Shown piece after piece: positions 10,987 to 22,079 of a stretch of DNA of 64,000 nucleotides (the first letter of the stretch is position 1; every line of letters begins with the position of its first letter). The stretch comes from Eurosta solidaginis (taxonomy: Eukaryota > Arthropoda > Insecta > Diptera > Tephritidae). The notes beneath the pieces were generated by a model. It saw only the letters and a list, made by a program, of their open reading frames with translations. It was not told where the DNA came from and searched no databases. The stretch is from positions 301,494,998 to 301,558,997 of the forward strand of contig NC_090319.1 of the NCBI RefSeq assembly GCF_040869045.1, written 5' to 3'. The translations under genes and the position numbers were made by a program.

Positions 10987-13433
10987 CAAGTAAGGAAGGT
11001 TAAGTTCGGGTGTAACTGAACATTACATACTCCATTGAGAGCTATGGTGACAACATAAGGGAAAATAACCATGTAGGAAAATGAACCGAGGGAACCCTGG
11101 AATGTTTTTAATGACATGTGTATCAAATGAAAGGCATTAAAGAGTATTTTATGAGGGAGTGGGCCATAGTTCTATAGGTGGACGCCATTTAGGGATATAG
11201 CCATAAAGGTGGATCAGGGTTGACTCTAGAATGCGTTTGTGCGATATGGGCATCAAACGAATGGTGTTAATGAGTATTTTAAAAGGGAGTGGGCCTTAGT
11301 TCTATAGGTGGATGCCGCTTCGAAATATCGCCATAAAGGTGGACCAGGGTTGACTCTAGAATGTGTTTGTACGATATGGGTATCAAATTAAAGGTATTAA
11401 TGAGGGTTTTAAAAGGGAGTGGTGGTTGTTGTATAGGTGGTCGCCTTTTCGAGATATCGCCATAAAGGTGGACCAGGGGTGACTCTAGAACGCGTTTGTA
11501 CGATATGGGTATCAAATGAAAGGTGTTAATGAGTATTTTACAAGGGAGGAATCCTTAGTTCCATAGGTGGACGCCGTTTCGAGATATCGCCATAAAGGTG
11601 GACCAGGGGTGACCCTAGAATTTGTTTGTACAATATGGGCATCAAACGAAAGGTGTTAATGAGTATTTTAAAAGGGAGTGGGCCTTAGTTCTATAGGTGG
11701 ACGCCGTTTCGAAATATCGCCATAAAGGTGGACCAGGGGTGACTCTAGAATGTGTTTGTACGATATGGGTATCAAATTAAAGGTATTAATGAGGGTTTTA
11801 AAAGGGAGTGGTGGTTGTTGTATAGGTGGTCGCATTTTCGAAATATCGCCATAAAGGTGGACCAGGGGTGACTCTAGGATTTGTTTGTACAATATGGGTA
11901 TGAAAAGAAAGGTGTTAATGAGTATTTTAAAAGGGAGTGGGCCTTAGTTCTATAGGTGGACGCCTTTTCGATATATCGCTATAAAGGTGGACCAGGGGTG
12001 ACTCTAGAATGAGTTTGTGCTATATGGGTATCAAATTAAAGGTATTAATGAGAGTTTCAAAAGGAAGTGGTGGTAGTTGTATATGTGAAGGCGTATTCCA
12101 GATATCGACCAAAATGTGGACCAGGGTGACCCAGAACATCATCTGTTGGATACCGCTAATTTATTTATATATGTAATACCTGCCAAGATTTTAAGGGTAT
12201 TTTATTTCGCCCTGCAGAACTTTTTCATTTTCTTCTACTTAATATGGTAGGTGTCACAACCATTTTATAAAGTTTTTTCTAAAGTTATATTTCGCTTCAA
12301 TAAAACAATCCAATTACCTTACCATGTTTCATCCCTTTTTTCGTATTTGGTATAGAATTATGGCATTTTTTTCATTTTTCGTAATTTTCGATATCGAAAA
12401 AGTGGGCGTGGTCATAGTCGGTTTTCGTTCATTTTTCATACCAAGATAAAGTGAGTTCAAGTAAGCACGTGAACTAAGTTCATTAAAGATATGTCGATTT
12501 TTGCTCAAGTTATCATGTTAATGGCCATGCTGAAGGACAGACGGTCGACTGTGTATAAAAACTGGGCGTGGCATCAACCGATTTCGCCCATTTTCACAGA
12601 AAAGAGTTAACGTCATAAAATCTATGCCCTACCAAATTTCAAAAGGATTGGTTAATTTTTGTTCGACTTATGGCGTTAAAAGTATCCTAGACAAATTAAG
12701 TGAAAAAGGGCGGAGCCACGCCCATTTTGAAATTTTCTTTTATTTTTGTATTTTGTTGCACTATACCATTACTGGAGTTGAATGTTGACATAATTTACTT
12801 ATATACTGTAAAGATATTAAATTTTTTGTTAAAATTTGACTTTAAAAAATTTTTTTTTTAAGTGGGCGTGGTCCTTCTCCGATTTTGCTAATTTTTATTA
12901 AGCGTACATACAGTAATAGGAGTAACGTTCCTGCCAAATTTCATCATGATATCTTCAACGACTGCCAAATTACAGCTTGCAAAACTTTTAAATTACCTTC
13001 TTTTAAAAGTGGACGGTGCCACGCCCATTGTCCAAAATTTTACTAATTTTATATTCTGCGTCATAAGTTTAACTCATCTACCAAGTTTCGTCGCTTTATC
13101 TCTCTTTTGTAATGAGTTATCGCAATTTTTCGGTTTTTGAAATTTTCGATATCGAAAAAGTGGGCGTGGTTATAGTCCGATATCGTTCATTTTAAATAGC
13201 GATGAGATGAGTGCTCAGGAACCTACATACCAAATTTTATCAAGATACCTCAAAATTTACTCAAGTTATCGTGTTAACGGACGGACGGACATGGCTCAAT
13301 CAAATTTTTTTTCGATCCTGATTATTTTGATATATGGAAGTCTATATCTATCTCGATTCCTTTATATATGTACAACCAACCGTTATCCAATCAAACTTAA
13401 TATACTCTGTGAGCTCTGCTCAACTGAGTATAA
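10987..13433 (-). mobile_element. DINE-1-like (Helentron-type) non-autonomous element, copy A
   Basis: Read on the minus strand the element begins TTTTTATACTCAGTTGAG at 13433 and ends in a hairpin (GTTCAGTTACACCCGAAC) followed by CCTTCCTTACTTG at 10987. The inverse of the 5' motif (CTCAATGGAG here) lies just inside the hairpin. Subterminal inverted repeats, a 3' hairpin, a CTTG end, insertion at a TT step and a central tandem array are the plan of Drosophila DINE-1 elements. The array is seven or more units of 129-130 bp (the 'ccataaaggtggacc' anchor at 11201, 11331, 11460, 11590, 11720, 11850, 11980). Short frames inside come from repeats and are not genes. It is inserted in the SAM exon. 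Confidence 0.8.
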
Positions 13434-13503
13434 AAAAGTTAGTCGAATGGCTGAAAGATAATGAATTATCAAAAGTTTTGGTGTACCTTCAGAGCAAGTT
13501 TGT

Positions 13504-14429
13504 CTATTATTTATTTATTTATTTATTTAAGTTCAGTCTACATAATTTAATTCTTACAGACTAGATATAGTACGCAGTTAATCAAACAAAAATAGTGTAT
13601 AATTTTAATTTAAATATACTTATACTATCATTAAACTCAATAACGCTTGCATAGGTATTGCATAATCTAACGCTCCTAGCAATCGGCTCGTTCATGGCGT
13701 AATTAGTAGAGTGGAATGTGTCTACCAATAAGCGATTATTTCTTAAGTTACGAGGCGGGTCATATAAATTGACCAAATTAGATAAGTCGTCACAGTGTAT
13801 GTTATTATTAATGACATTATAAATAAAAAGTATTGAGAAGTATATTCTCCTATCATATAGGGACTGCAAGCCCATTAGTTTCCGTCTACCAATATAAGAA
13901 GGAAGATTACCTTGCCACGGTAACTTTCTTAGAGCAAAGTTCGTTAAAACTTTTTGAACTCTTTCGATTTTGTTTGAGTGGGTTTCATAGTATGGGCACC
14001 ATATTAGAGAACAATACTCTAGTCTGCTTCGAACAAGAGATATGTAAAGAGCTTTTAAAGTGCAAGGATCTCTAAAATCCATTGAATTTCTTCTTATGAA
14101 CCCTATCATAGAAAAAGCTTTTGATACTATTAAGTCAATGTGTTGAGAAAATGTTAGCTTTGAGTCGAAAATAACACCCAAATCTTTCATTTTGGTACTT
14201 CTAGCTAGAGCAAAATTGTCTATATTGTAACTAAATATTATGTTTAGACTTCCTAGAGAAGGTGACAACACAGCATTTATTGATGTTCAGTTTGAGACAA
14301 TTCAAAGTGCACCACTGATTCAGTGAATTGAGATCAACTTGTAACTTATGGCTATCACTTGCATTACGAACGGTACAATATTACTAATATTAAAAAATTA
14401 TAATTTTAAATATATATATATATAAGTGT
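13504..14429 (-). pseudogene. 5'-truncated Jockey/CR1-like LINE, RT C-terminal part
   Basis: Minus-strand codons 14271-13582 give the end of a LINE polyprotein: KDLGVIFDSKLTF, then LVRSRLEYCSLIWCPYY and a long C-terminal tail to a stop. Upstream, after a frameshift near 14235, LNINKCCVVTFSRKSKHNI and the 'LQVDLNSLNQWC' block continue the RT thumb region to about 14400. The 3' end carries an (AAAT)n tail at 13510-13530. It lies inside the SAM exon of the transposase gene, next to AAGTTTGT on the left and AAGTGT on the right, a weak match for a target duplication. It is truncated, so it holds neither endonuclease nor RT catalytic motifs. Confidence 0.85.
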
Positions 14430-14619
14430 AGATGCGCAGGTAACTTTTGAAAGCCTTCAGTATTTAGACAAGGATGACATAAAGGAGGCTATTCCACCGA
14501 TTGGTCTCCGGGAAAAGTTTCGCAGCAAGCTCATTGCATGGAGAAAGAAAGAGGTAAGTAGTGCTTTGAAGCCTATCTCAAACATTTTGAAATGATTTTT
14601 TCTTTGAAATAATTTTTAG

Positions 14620-14754
14620 TTTGGTATTGAATATGAAGAAGATTCCTTAAGGTCGGACATCAGCAAATTGTTGAAACAAAGCAGCCTTAATAGTCCATCT
14701 CCAGCGCCATCCTCTCTTCTAGATGTACCCAATGTCCATGGCTGTCTTAATAAA
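14620..14754 (+). pseudogene. Transposase gene, linker exon
   Basis: Preceded by a polypyrimidine tract and ATTTTTAG acceptor and followed by AAA|gtaatt. It is 45 codons, phase 0 at both ends, in frame with the SAM exon. It encodes an acidic then serine/proline-rich linker (FGIEYEEDSLRSDISKLLKQ, later SPSPAPSSLLDV). No domain is recognised. Confidence 0.65.
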
Positions 14755-14811
14755 GTAATTAAAGCGCAACTTTTTGGTAAAAATTTAAATTTTTTTGTCT
14801 ACTATATTTAG

Positions 14812-15024
14812 GATTTATCAAGTCTTTTGGATGAAACTGCTAAGGGAAGAGCCCTACTAGAAGTCTACGCCACTAAGCAGTGCTTTAAAAACTCAAACCG
14901 TGACGAACTCATCAACATAATTGTTGAGCATATAATTTTCCAAAACATGAACTTGAGGCCTAACAATTTCGCTGCCGTTGTCTCGAAGATTTGTGCACTA
15001 TTCCCAAAGGAAAAGCTCGCTCAG
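14812..15024 (+). pseudogene. Transposase gene, helical exon
   Basis: Acceptor TATATTTAG and donor CAG|gtaaga bound a 71-codon, phase 0 exon starting DLSSLLDETAKGRALLEVYA and containing RDELINIIVEHIIF and FPKEKLAQ. Predicted mostly alpha-helical. A comparable helical block follows the SAM domain in related animal transposon proteins as I remember them; I cannot check this here. Confidence 0.6.
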
Positions 15025-15805
15025 GTAAGAGATATTTACAGAGCTGTTCGTACTTTAATTATAATCAAACAGTACATTTAAAAAAAAAAAACATCTCTCA
15101 CGGTTTTTTGAGACAATTTGGGCTACAACAACAACTTTACAATTTTTCGAATTCATTTGGAAAAGCAACACACAAAATCAAAGGGAACAAATACATCATT
15201 TGTTGCTTCAGATTTCAGTTTGTTAAACTGCACTTCGACATCAGATCAAACTTTCGATTTCAATCTCCCAATTTCAAAGGCGAATCCAGATCAAAACATA
15301 TCATTTGCTGCTTCAACCGATTGCAATTCATCTTTAAATCTGGTGGAAACGCAAGTACCTCAATGTTCAAGCGTTAACAACAGTACGATTTTAAGAAAAA
15401 GGCACTAAATTTGTCTCTTAGTTTACATAGCAAAAACTGCATGCCAAGAAAATATGTAATTGAAATCAAAAATATGATAGCTTCTCTTCTTGTAGCCATG
15501 TCTCACTCAATAGAATCTGCTTTAGATAATCATAATTTGCTTGAGGCTCGCGATGATATCACTTTTCTATTGCAGTTTTGTAAAGATTCCTTCCAAGAAA
15601 TCAAATCTGAACACAGACTTCTTAAAATGCTTAAAGCTCTTAATTTGTACGAGGATCCAAAATCAACAGTTATAAAACATCAATTGCCCAAACCACTGCT
15701 CATGGTAATCCCGTTTTAGCATCCACTTCTTCTGATATCTACATTATGCCCTTATATTTTCAATTTAAAGCAATTTTTTAAATACCAAATCTTTTACATT
15801 ATACT
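15025..15805 (+). pseudogene. Transposase gene, middle region with frameshifts
   Basis: Three frames carry consecutive pieces. 15118-15408 is a serine/threonine-rich stretch. 15411-15719 holds 'FLLQFCKDSFQEI' and 'RLLKMLKALNLYEDP', helices expected just before the catalytic core. After a frameshift near 15700, 'DIYIMPLYFQFKAIF' and, after another near 15775, 'LNTKSFTLYF' lead into the large open frame at 15806. The order fits one ancestral coding region broken by at least two or three small indels. Confidence 0.6.
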
Positions 15806-17467
15806 TTGGAAAATACAAAACGGTATTCTCAAAAACCCTTTTTGCAAAATTTCGCCAGCGGTAATATATTTAAGGCAATTAAAGCCCGATTTGATTCAAC
15901 TTTGATAATTCCCTATATTTTATATTTTGATGATTTTCAAATCAACAATGCTCTCGGTACGCACACTTTCTCAATTTGTGGGTGCTACTTTAGTTTCCCT
16001 AATATGCCGCAATATTTGCTGTCGAAGCTTGAATTCATTTTTCATGGGGCATTCATATCAAGCAGTGATTTAAAAGTTTGTGGATATGAAAAATCATTTC
16101 ATAATCTCGTAGAAAACATAAAGGTTCTTGAAGAAGGTTTAGATTTTGCTCTCAACAATGAGCAGCGTAAAGTACACTTTACCCTCGGTTTAGTAGTAGG
16201 AGACAATTTAGCTGTCAATGCTGTGTTTGGCTATGTCCAGCCTTTTAATTCAAAACGATATTGCCGCGTTTGCAAACGAACGAAAGATGAAATTAAAACT
16301 GATGTAAGGCAGTTGGAACAATTTTTGCGAAATAGAAATAACTGTAACGAAGATCTCTTAAAAGACAATTTCCAAGAAACGGGCATCAAGTCTGATTGTG
16401 TTTTTAATACACTAAACAATTTTCATGTCACAGAAAATATTACTTTTGATGTAATGCACGATGTTTTCGAAGGAATTTGTTCTTATGACATCTGCAATAT
16501 ATTGTTGGGCCTTATTAATTATAAAGTTATATGTATAGACCAAATAAATAGTAGGAAGCAACTTTTTCCTTTCGGTGAAACGGAAATAGGTTACAGTTCA
16601 ATGCCGTTGCAAATTGAAAAATTGAAATCATTTAATCTAAAAATGACTGCAAGTGAAACAAAAAGTTTCGTTTACTTTTTACCTCTTATGATAGATTTAA
16701 TTCCAGTCGGTATTTGTCACTGGGAATTATTTATTCTTTTATTGGAAATTATTGATTACATTTTGAGACCATCATACTTGGAAGAAGACTTGGTTATTTT
16801 GCAAAATTTAATTGAAGCACACCATTCAAATTATATTAAACTTTACGGTGCACTAAAGCCTAAACACCACTTCCTTGTGCATTATTGTAAGGCAATAAGA
16901 AAATGTGGGCCATTAAAATATGTTTGGTCAATGCGGTTTGAAGGAAAACATAAAGAAGCTAAGGCATACTTTAACAACACAACTTCAAGAATAAACCCAC
17001 CTTATTCTTTAGCAATAAAATCTGGAATTAAATTTTCAAAATTCTTGCTAGATTATGAAAATGGAATCGAACCGATCATAAGCTTTCAATCAGAAGAATT
17101 TATTGATATTACCAAACAACACAATTTTTCTAAAATGACTCAAACATACGATATCGACCTGAAAATAATACAATATTGTTACGAACTTTTTTATAGTGGA
17201 ACGAAATACAAAAAAAATTATTATTTGTCCACGAACTTACATAGCAGCGCATTTAAGTTATATAAAATAAAAATGTTTTTGTATCAAAATAGCATATCTT
17301 ATATTTTATGTCAAGAAGTTTTCATAAAAAAATTTTGTTCACATTTCCAATCGTATAAAATTGGATCTTTAAAGGAAAGTTTAGAAATAAAAACATTTTC
17401 AGAGTTAAATACTTCGCCTCTACATCTATATCCACTATGCAATGGTAAAACATATATTTTGAATTAA
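15806..17467 (+). pseudogene. Transposase catalytic region (largest open frame of the window, 553 codons)
   Basis: The longest frame in the window and clearly protein-coding. Visible blocks (residues from the TTG at 15806) are IPYILYFDDFQINNALGTH at 35-53, LGLVVGDNLAVNAVFGYVQ at 127-145, a CxxC pair (CRVC) at 153-156, DVMHDVFEGICSYD at 215-228, LKPKHHFLVHYCKAIRKCGP at 350-369 and VWSMRFEGKHKEAKA at 373-387. This order (FDD, GDN, CxxC, MHDxxEG, KPKHHFxxHY, WxMRFExKH) is that of a widespread animal DDE-type transposase. D42/D43, D133, D218 and E379 are candidate catalytic acids, by inference. The true protein began upstream, since an in-frame stop at 15779 is a later lesion. The role would be cutting and joining transposon ends in the nucleus. 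Confidence 0.8.
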
Positions 17468-17982
17468 ATTTGTTCTCTTTTGTAAATTATATTGTGTTTA
17501 TATTTCACAAGAGTTTGGTAAGTGAAGCTCTTTAAATTGAAGAATACGAATATTGATATATGAATTGTACTGAAAGTTCTGTAAAGTCAGTAAAACCTTA
17601 AAGGGGGTAGTAAAGGAGGGGGAGGGGTGTACAATTTCGTAATTTAATATTAATAGCGTGCGTTTTTAATTTAATAACGTTTTCATTTAATATTAATAAT
17701 TGGCATTCTGAATTTAATATTGCTTCTGTTTTGCATCAACAATGCTCAATATTAATTTAATAATTCTTTCATATTGATTCAATAAGACGACAACTCATTT
17801 CGATAAGAATCAAATATTAAATCAATGCCGAAAAATATTAAATATGTTGAATATTGCGCATCATTAAAATAAATCTGTTCTATATTGAAATAAGAATTTT
17901 CGACATTACTAGATTTTCGTTAATGTTTCTTATTGAATAAATATCGTTTTTTTTGATATTATGTTGTTTTTTCTCTGGGTGT
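17468..17982 (+). repeat. AATATTAA-rich right subterminal region and right TIR
   Basis: About a dozen AATATTAA/TATTGAAATAA words occur at 17640-17930, mirrored by similar words at 10545-10690. The last bases are the right TIR (inverse of ACACCCAGAGAAAAA), ending at 17982. Confidence 0.65.
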
Positions 17983-18290
17983 GTGAGTTGCAGAGGTATG
18001 AGAGAAATAAATAAATTTTGGCTGTTCAGGAAAAGTCTGAACCCTGGGATAAATAGGCGAACAAAACAACTGAGAACATAAAAACAGCACAAGCTAAGGA
18101 ATAACAAATCCGTTTGATTTTAACACGCTATAAGTGAAATACGCGAACACATTAAATTGTGAAGATCTACTACCACAGTAGTGCTGTTAATAAAAAACAT
18201 TTTACATACAGTATATTTGCGTTTATTTATTCGACAGTTCACTGATTCGAGCGATAACAAAAAGCGCAGGATTATTGAGTATTTATTTAC
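17983..18290 (+). mobile_element. Right part of the LTR split by the DNA transposon
   Basis: It starts with the second GTGAGT and then matches the LTR at 27411: 'gagaaataaataa', 'aaaagtctgaaccctgggataaataggcgaac', 'agtgctgttaataaa' and 'gttcactgattcgagcgataac'. Its left counterpart ends at 10452. Confidence 0.7.
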
Positions 18291-19150
18291 ATTTTTACAC
18301 ACAATATCATTGGGCAATTGCTTTCGCTTTGATGTTTGCTATAACATAGGAAACTTAAAAGCCGAACAGAAATTAAAGAAAATACCATCGGTAAGACGCG
18401 GTTCGTTCGACTGAGCTATCATTCGCAATACAGCATGATGTTCGAAGTTAATTAGAAAGTGAAGCGTCGTTCTTCTTGCAACATGGGATATTTTTTTAAT
18501 ATATTGAACCAGCCGATTGTAATTAGCATGCTCATTTAGGTATGCATCTATCATTTATAATGAGCATTCAGCTTTGTAGCTAAAATGGAACGAAATAAAA
18601 GCATTAAGCAACTTTTGTCAACACCATCTAGTTGCATTCACCTGTTCCATAACTAATGCAACTACAAACGCCTGCCCTGCCTTCCTACAGCATTTGCGTT
18701 TTCAGCGTACTTGCCATGTTTTGCTGCTCACAAAGTCAAGCAAGGTGCGTCGTTGCATCCTCTATTAAACAAAAACAACCATAACTTCAATGATGATTTC
18801 TTCCGTTCGCAACGGTCATATAATGAGTTATAAAATATCTGTAGTAGAAAAAAAAAAATAATAATGAAATAAAAGCGAACGCATGAGAAACTGAATTACA
18901 TCAAAACAGTCGCGTTAATGTCTCATCAGCGTAACTGTGAATAATTTCTTCAGCCATGGCATTTAACGTATATGTACATAGGTACATTCATGACGGTATT
19001 AGGTTTATTACTAAGTAAGTATGATCATGTGTGTTTTAGAGTTTAGTTTGCTTAACGCCCAGACCGGTTGCTTGTCGCTCGATCGCTCGTTAGTTAAGCA
19101 TCGTTTATAAATTAAATGACTCTACGCTAACGCCACTTCGCCTCTTACTG
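18291..19150. other. No recognisable feature
   Basis: Unique-looking AT-rich DNA without a supported gene. Confidence 0.4.
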
Positions 19151-19500
19151 CACTGGAAGAAATGGTGCTAGTAAAATCAACAAACCCGTTCTGTTGTTCT
19201 TGACTTAACGGAGATTCGGTGAAATTGATCGAATTATGGTTAATTCGACCGAGTTCTTTGTCAAACGAACAAATTAGTTTAGTCATTTCAACAGAAGAGA
19301 AATTGTCGCTCTTATGTTAACAAAATTCTGTAAAATTGACAGATTCCTGGTCAATCTAACTGATTTGTCTGTTAACACAACTGATCTGACAGGTCATTTC
19401 AACGGCGATCAACTGTCAATACATGAGCAAATTTCAAAGAGAATTTTACGCTTACTGCGCTCTCTATTTTGTACTTATGACGATGGTGTCACTTGCTAAA
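19151..19500. repeat. Possible TIR-element end with repeated TTGAC/GTTAA words
   Basis: CACTGGAAGAAATGG is followed by many dispersed words of the type 'gtcaatcta/ttaattcgac/ttcaacaga', the usual look of a subterminal transposase-binding region. A similar start, CACTAAAAGAAAAAT with TTGAATTAA words, is seen at 63473. The opposite end was not found. Confidence 0.35.
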
Positions 19501-20296
19501 AAAAAAACACCAATATAAGAACCATCAAATCGAAAAAAACACACAAAATGGGAAAACAACAAAAAACTAGTTTTTCAGTTATCAATACAAAACAAAAAAA
19601 CCCTTTTTTGAATGTACTGTGCAAAGTTATGAGATACCGGGGCACCTATCTATCGGGTACAATTTTGCAACTTCTCGTCCAAGCGAAATACAAAATTGCG
19701 CCCTCTTGTTGCAAAAGTTTTGTTTGAACGAATCGGATTTTTCCAAAGTTAGTAACATTTTGTTCAAGTTTTTACGAATTTTCACTCACGCGAACGAATT
19801 TAATAAGATAATAACAAACATCCTTTTTAATGTTTGTGTTTCCGACAACATAAATGTTTGAGTTGTTTTGGAATCGTTTCAACTTATAGTGTTACGAAAA
19901 TTAAACTTGCCGAATTACATGTAATGTTACTCCAGTGGTGAATTACCTTACTGCGATTTGATTCTTTACTTTTCTATAACTTACAAGTTCTCTTTTTAAA
20001 ATATTACGTCAAACATTTATACAACAAGTTTTGTTCGAAACAATCAAGTGTGGCAACTACATGCGAGAGAAGAAATTGAGAATGAGCTGAGCTGCAACTG
20101 ATAGAATTGAGAATCAGTTTTATGACTACTATTATCATTTCTATTTGCAAAGCGAAGTTCAAAACTATAAATGAAATAAATTATAAAATATAAAATTTGG
20201 TGAAGGTGCGTTTAATAAAACAAAATAATAAAGTGTATAATGTTTAATGTGTGCCAGCATATTTGATGTAGCCCAATTGACGTTCGGTTAGTAAGT
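19501..20296. other. No recognisable feature
   Basis: No element or gene recognised. Confidence 0.4.
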
Positions 20297-20556
20297 GCCA
20301 CCGTGGTGTGATGGTAGTGTACTCCGCCTGCCACATCGTATAGGGCATACGTTCGTACCCCGGGCAAAGCAACATTAAAATTTTAGAAATAAGGTTTTTC
20401 AGTTAGAAGAAAATTTTTCTAAGCGGGGTCGCCTCTCGGCAGTGTTTGGCAAGCGCTCCGACTGAACTTCTGCCATGAAAAGCTCTCAAGTGAATACTCA
20501 TCTGCCTTGCAGATGCCGTTCGGAGTCGGCATAAAATATGTAGGTCCCGTCCGGCC
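20297..20556 (+). mobile_element. tRNA-derived SINE, 3'-truncated copy
   Basis: Same family as 2621. The head GCCACCGTGGTGTGATGG and the body with 'aagcgctccgac...gaaaagctctcaa...gatgccgttcgg' are kept. It stops at 'cgtccggcc', so the last part and the tail are missing. The B box is damaged (CGTTCGTACCCC). Confidence 0.8.
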
Positions 20557-22079
20557 TATGGCCATTTGAAATAGTCATAACGTGGAATTTCAAATGGTTA
20601 CAATGTCAACGACATTGATTTTGTGAACATCCTACTTTTCTGGAATGGTCTCAAAGTCAGATCTTTTTTTCAAGTTTCCATAAACTCAATTATTTTATTT
20701 ATCTCCTCCACGTATTTAAATGTTAACCACATCGCTAAATATATCTTTGTTCAGTTGAATAATAAGAAAATTTTTTTTACTTCAACTGGCACAATTATAT
20801 CCTCTCTAAGACAAGAAAAACATTTTCCGCTTAAAGTTTAGAGAAAATCAGGAATAAAAATTATCGTATGCAGGGCTTTTCTTCCTTTAAGTAAAAAATT
20901 TCATTTATTATAGCCCAGCGAGGATTTCTTTAAAATAAATGTGAATGGTAGCTAGTAAACTGCGAATTTTTTAAAATTTGGTTTCACTTAAGTGTAATAT
21001 CGGATTAAAAGCTGGGACGGTGAGGATTCCTTTGAAATAAGAAGAACATATTCAACTAATTATCTAACCAGTACTGCAGAGGTTTTTCGCTTCAGTATTG
21101 ATCTTAAATATATGACCTTATGTCACCCCAACCTTGAACTGCTTTCTTCAACTACTGTTAACATGAGCCGTAACTGGGCTGATAAGTAACCTCATCTACA
21201 TTAAATTCAACCTGTCCGCTGCCTATACCCTTTTTGCAATAAAGTGAGAAACCTTCAACTCAAAATAAGAACCCTCAACTTCAATATGGAATCATAATAG
21301 AAAACATAGAGTTAGAAAGCTTCAGTTTATTGTACATAAGATAATTTTCTTTGAAAATCAGAACAGACACTTCAAAATTAGAATGCTTCTTTGTCCGATC
21401 TTGCCAGTTTCAGCAAATGTCTAATCGGAAACCGAAATATACCCACTCAGCAAGTCTCATCAAGATTCTCAAAAATTTAGCGGAAGTTTGGGTTCAAACC
21501 GAGCGACGGAAAGATGGATATGGCTAACTCTACTCAGAACGTCATTTCGGTATACTTATTGGTGGCTCTATCTCTTCTCCTTTAAGGAGTTACAGTAGAG
21601 ATTCGGACTGAACTTAAGTAATATACCATTTCATTTTCATGAAAGGTATAATTATTGCATACGTTTTATAAGTTTGGATATATATTGACGTTTGGGCAAA
21701 AGCCTGTATTGTATAGCCATCTGCGCTGTCTTTTGACACACTTTTGGGCGTTTTGTTGTTATTGCTTTTAGTTTCACTAATATATTGCGTTTACTGCGTT
21801 TAAGACAAGTAAATATAGATAAACAAAAAAAAAAATTGACATAGAATATATTTAAAAAACATTAAAAATGTTACTAATCAAAGTCACGCACTTACTGTTA
21901 TAGTTCTAAATCTCACACCTTTTCTCAATGTTTATCCAAAAACAAAACAAAAAGCGGAAAACTTCTCTGTTTTCTTGAACGGTCCGGATGAAAGCCTTAA
22001 ATTAACCAAAAGTTTCGTGCGAATTGCGTAAATCACTTTGCAAAGCTTGTAGGCCATTTCGGCCTGTATTCGGTGTTTT
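20557..22079. other. No recognisable feature
   Basis: No supported gene. A small hairpin (CCATTTGAAAT with its inverse) is at about 20572-20597. Confidence 0.4.

Larger units (their letters stand above)
10809..14553 (+). pseudogene. SAM-domain exon of the transposase gene, split by two insertions
   Basis: The exon starts at ATG 10809 and continues in three pieces: 10809-10986, 13434-13503 and 14430-14553. When the two mobile elements between them are ignored, the frame is unbroken. The acidic N-terminal piece ends at GATAGAA. The second piece encodes KKLVEWLKDNELSKVLVYLQ. The third encodes DAQVTFESLQYLDKDDIKEA, then PPIGLREKF and LIAWRKKE. Together the last two pieces form a SAM (sterile alpha motif) domain of about 65 residues: helices 1-2, the 'LDKDDIKE' turn, and the 'GLREKF' helix 5 signature. 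The exon ends at a good donor (GAG|gtaagt). SAM domains bind proteins or nucleic acid; here the role is presumably multimerisation or targeting of the transposase. In its present state it cannot make protein. Confidence 0.8.
10453..17982 (+). mobile_element. 7.5-kb DNA transposon encoding a SAM-domain transposase
   Basis: The element begins ACACTGAGCCAAAAA and ends in the inverse of ACACCCAGAGAAAAA. It is flanked by the 6-bp direct repeat GTGAGT on both sides and sits inside an LTR that rejoins when it is removed. Both subterminal regions (10540-10720 and 17640-17930) are packed with AATATTGAAATAA and AATATTAAT words on both strands, plausible transposase-binding repeats. The single gene on the plus strand has introns and joins a SAM domain to a large transposase. 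Later insertions (10987-13433 and 13504-14429) and frameshifts have killed it. The transposase resembles animal transposases with a tnp2-like layout. The superfamily is not settled. Confidence 0.75.

Noticed and set aside
11279..11892. Repeated 70-80 codon proteins with 'LVHLYGDISKRRPP'
   Set aside because: They are frames through the 130-bp satellite unit; they recur with each array and have no independent start or end.
13207..13461. Protein starting MSAQEPTYQI, seen three times in the window
   Set aside because: It is the 5' part of the DINE-1-like element read in one frame; copies at 22321 and 42269 differ by the length of the GGAC array and shift frame, which a real gene would not tolerate.
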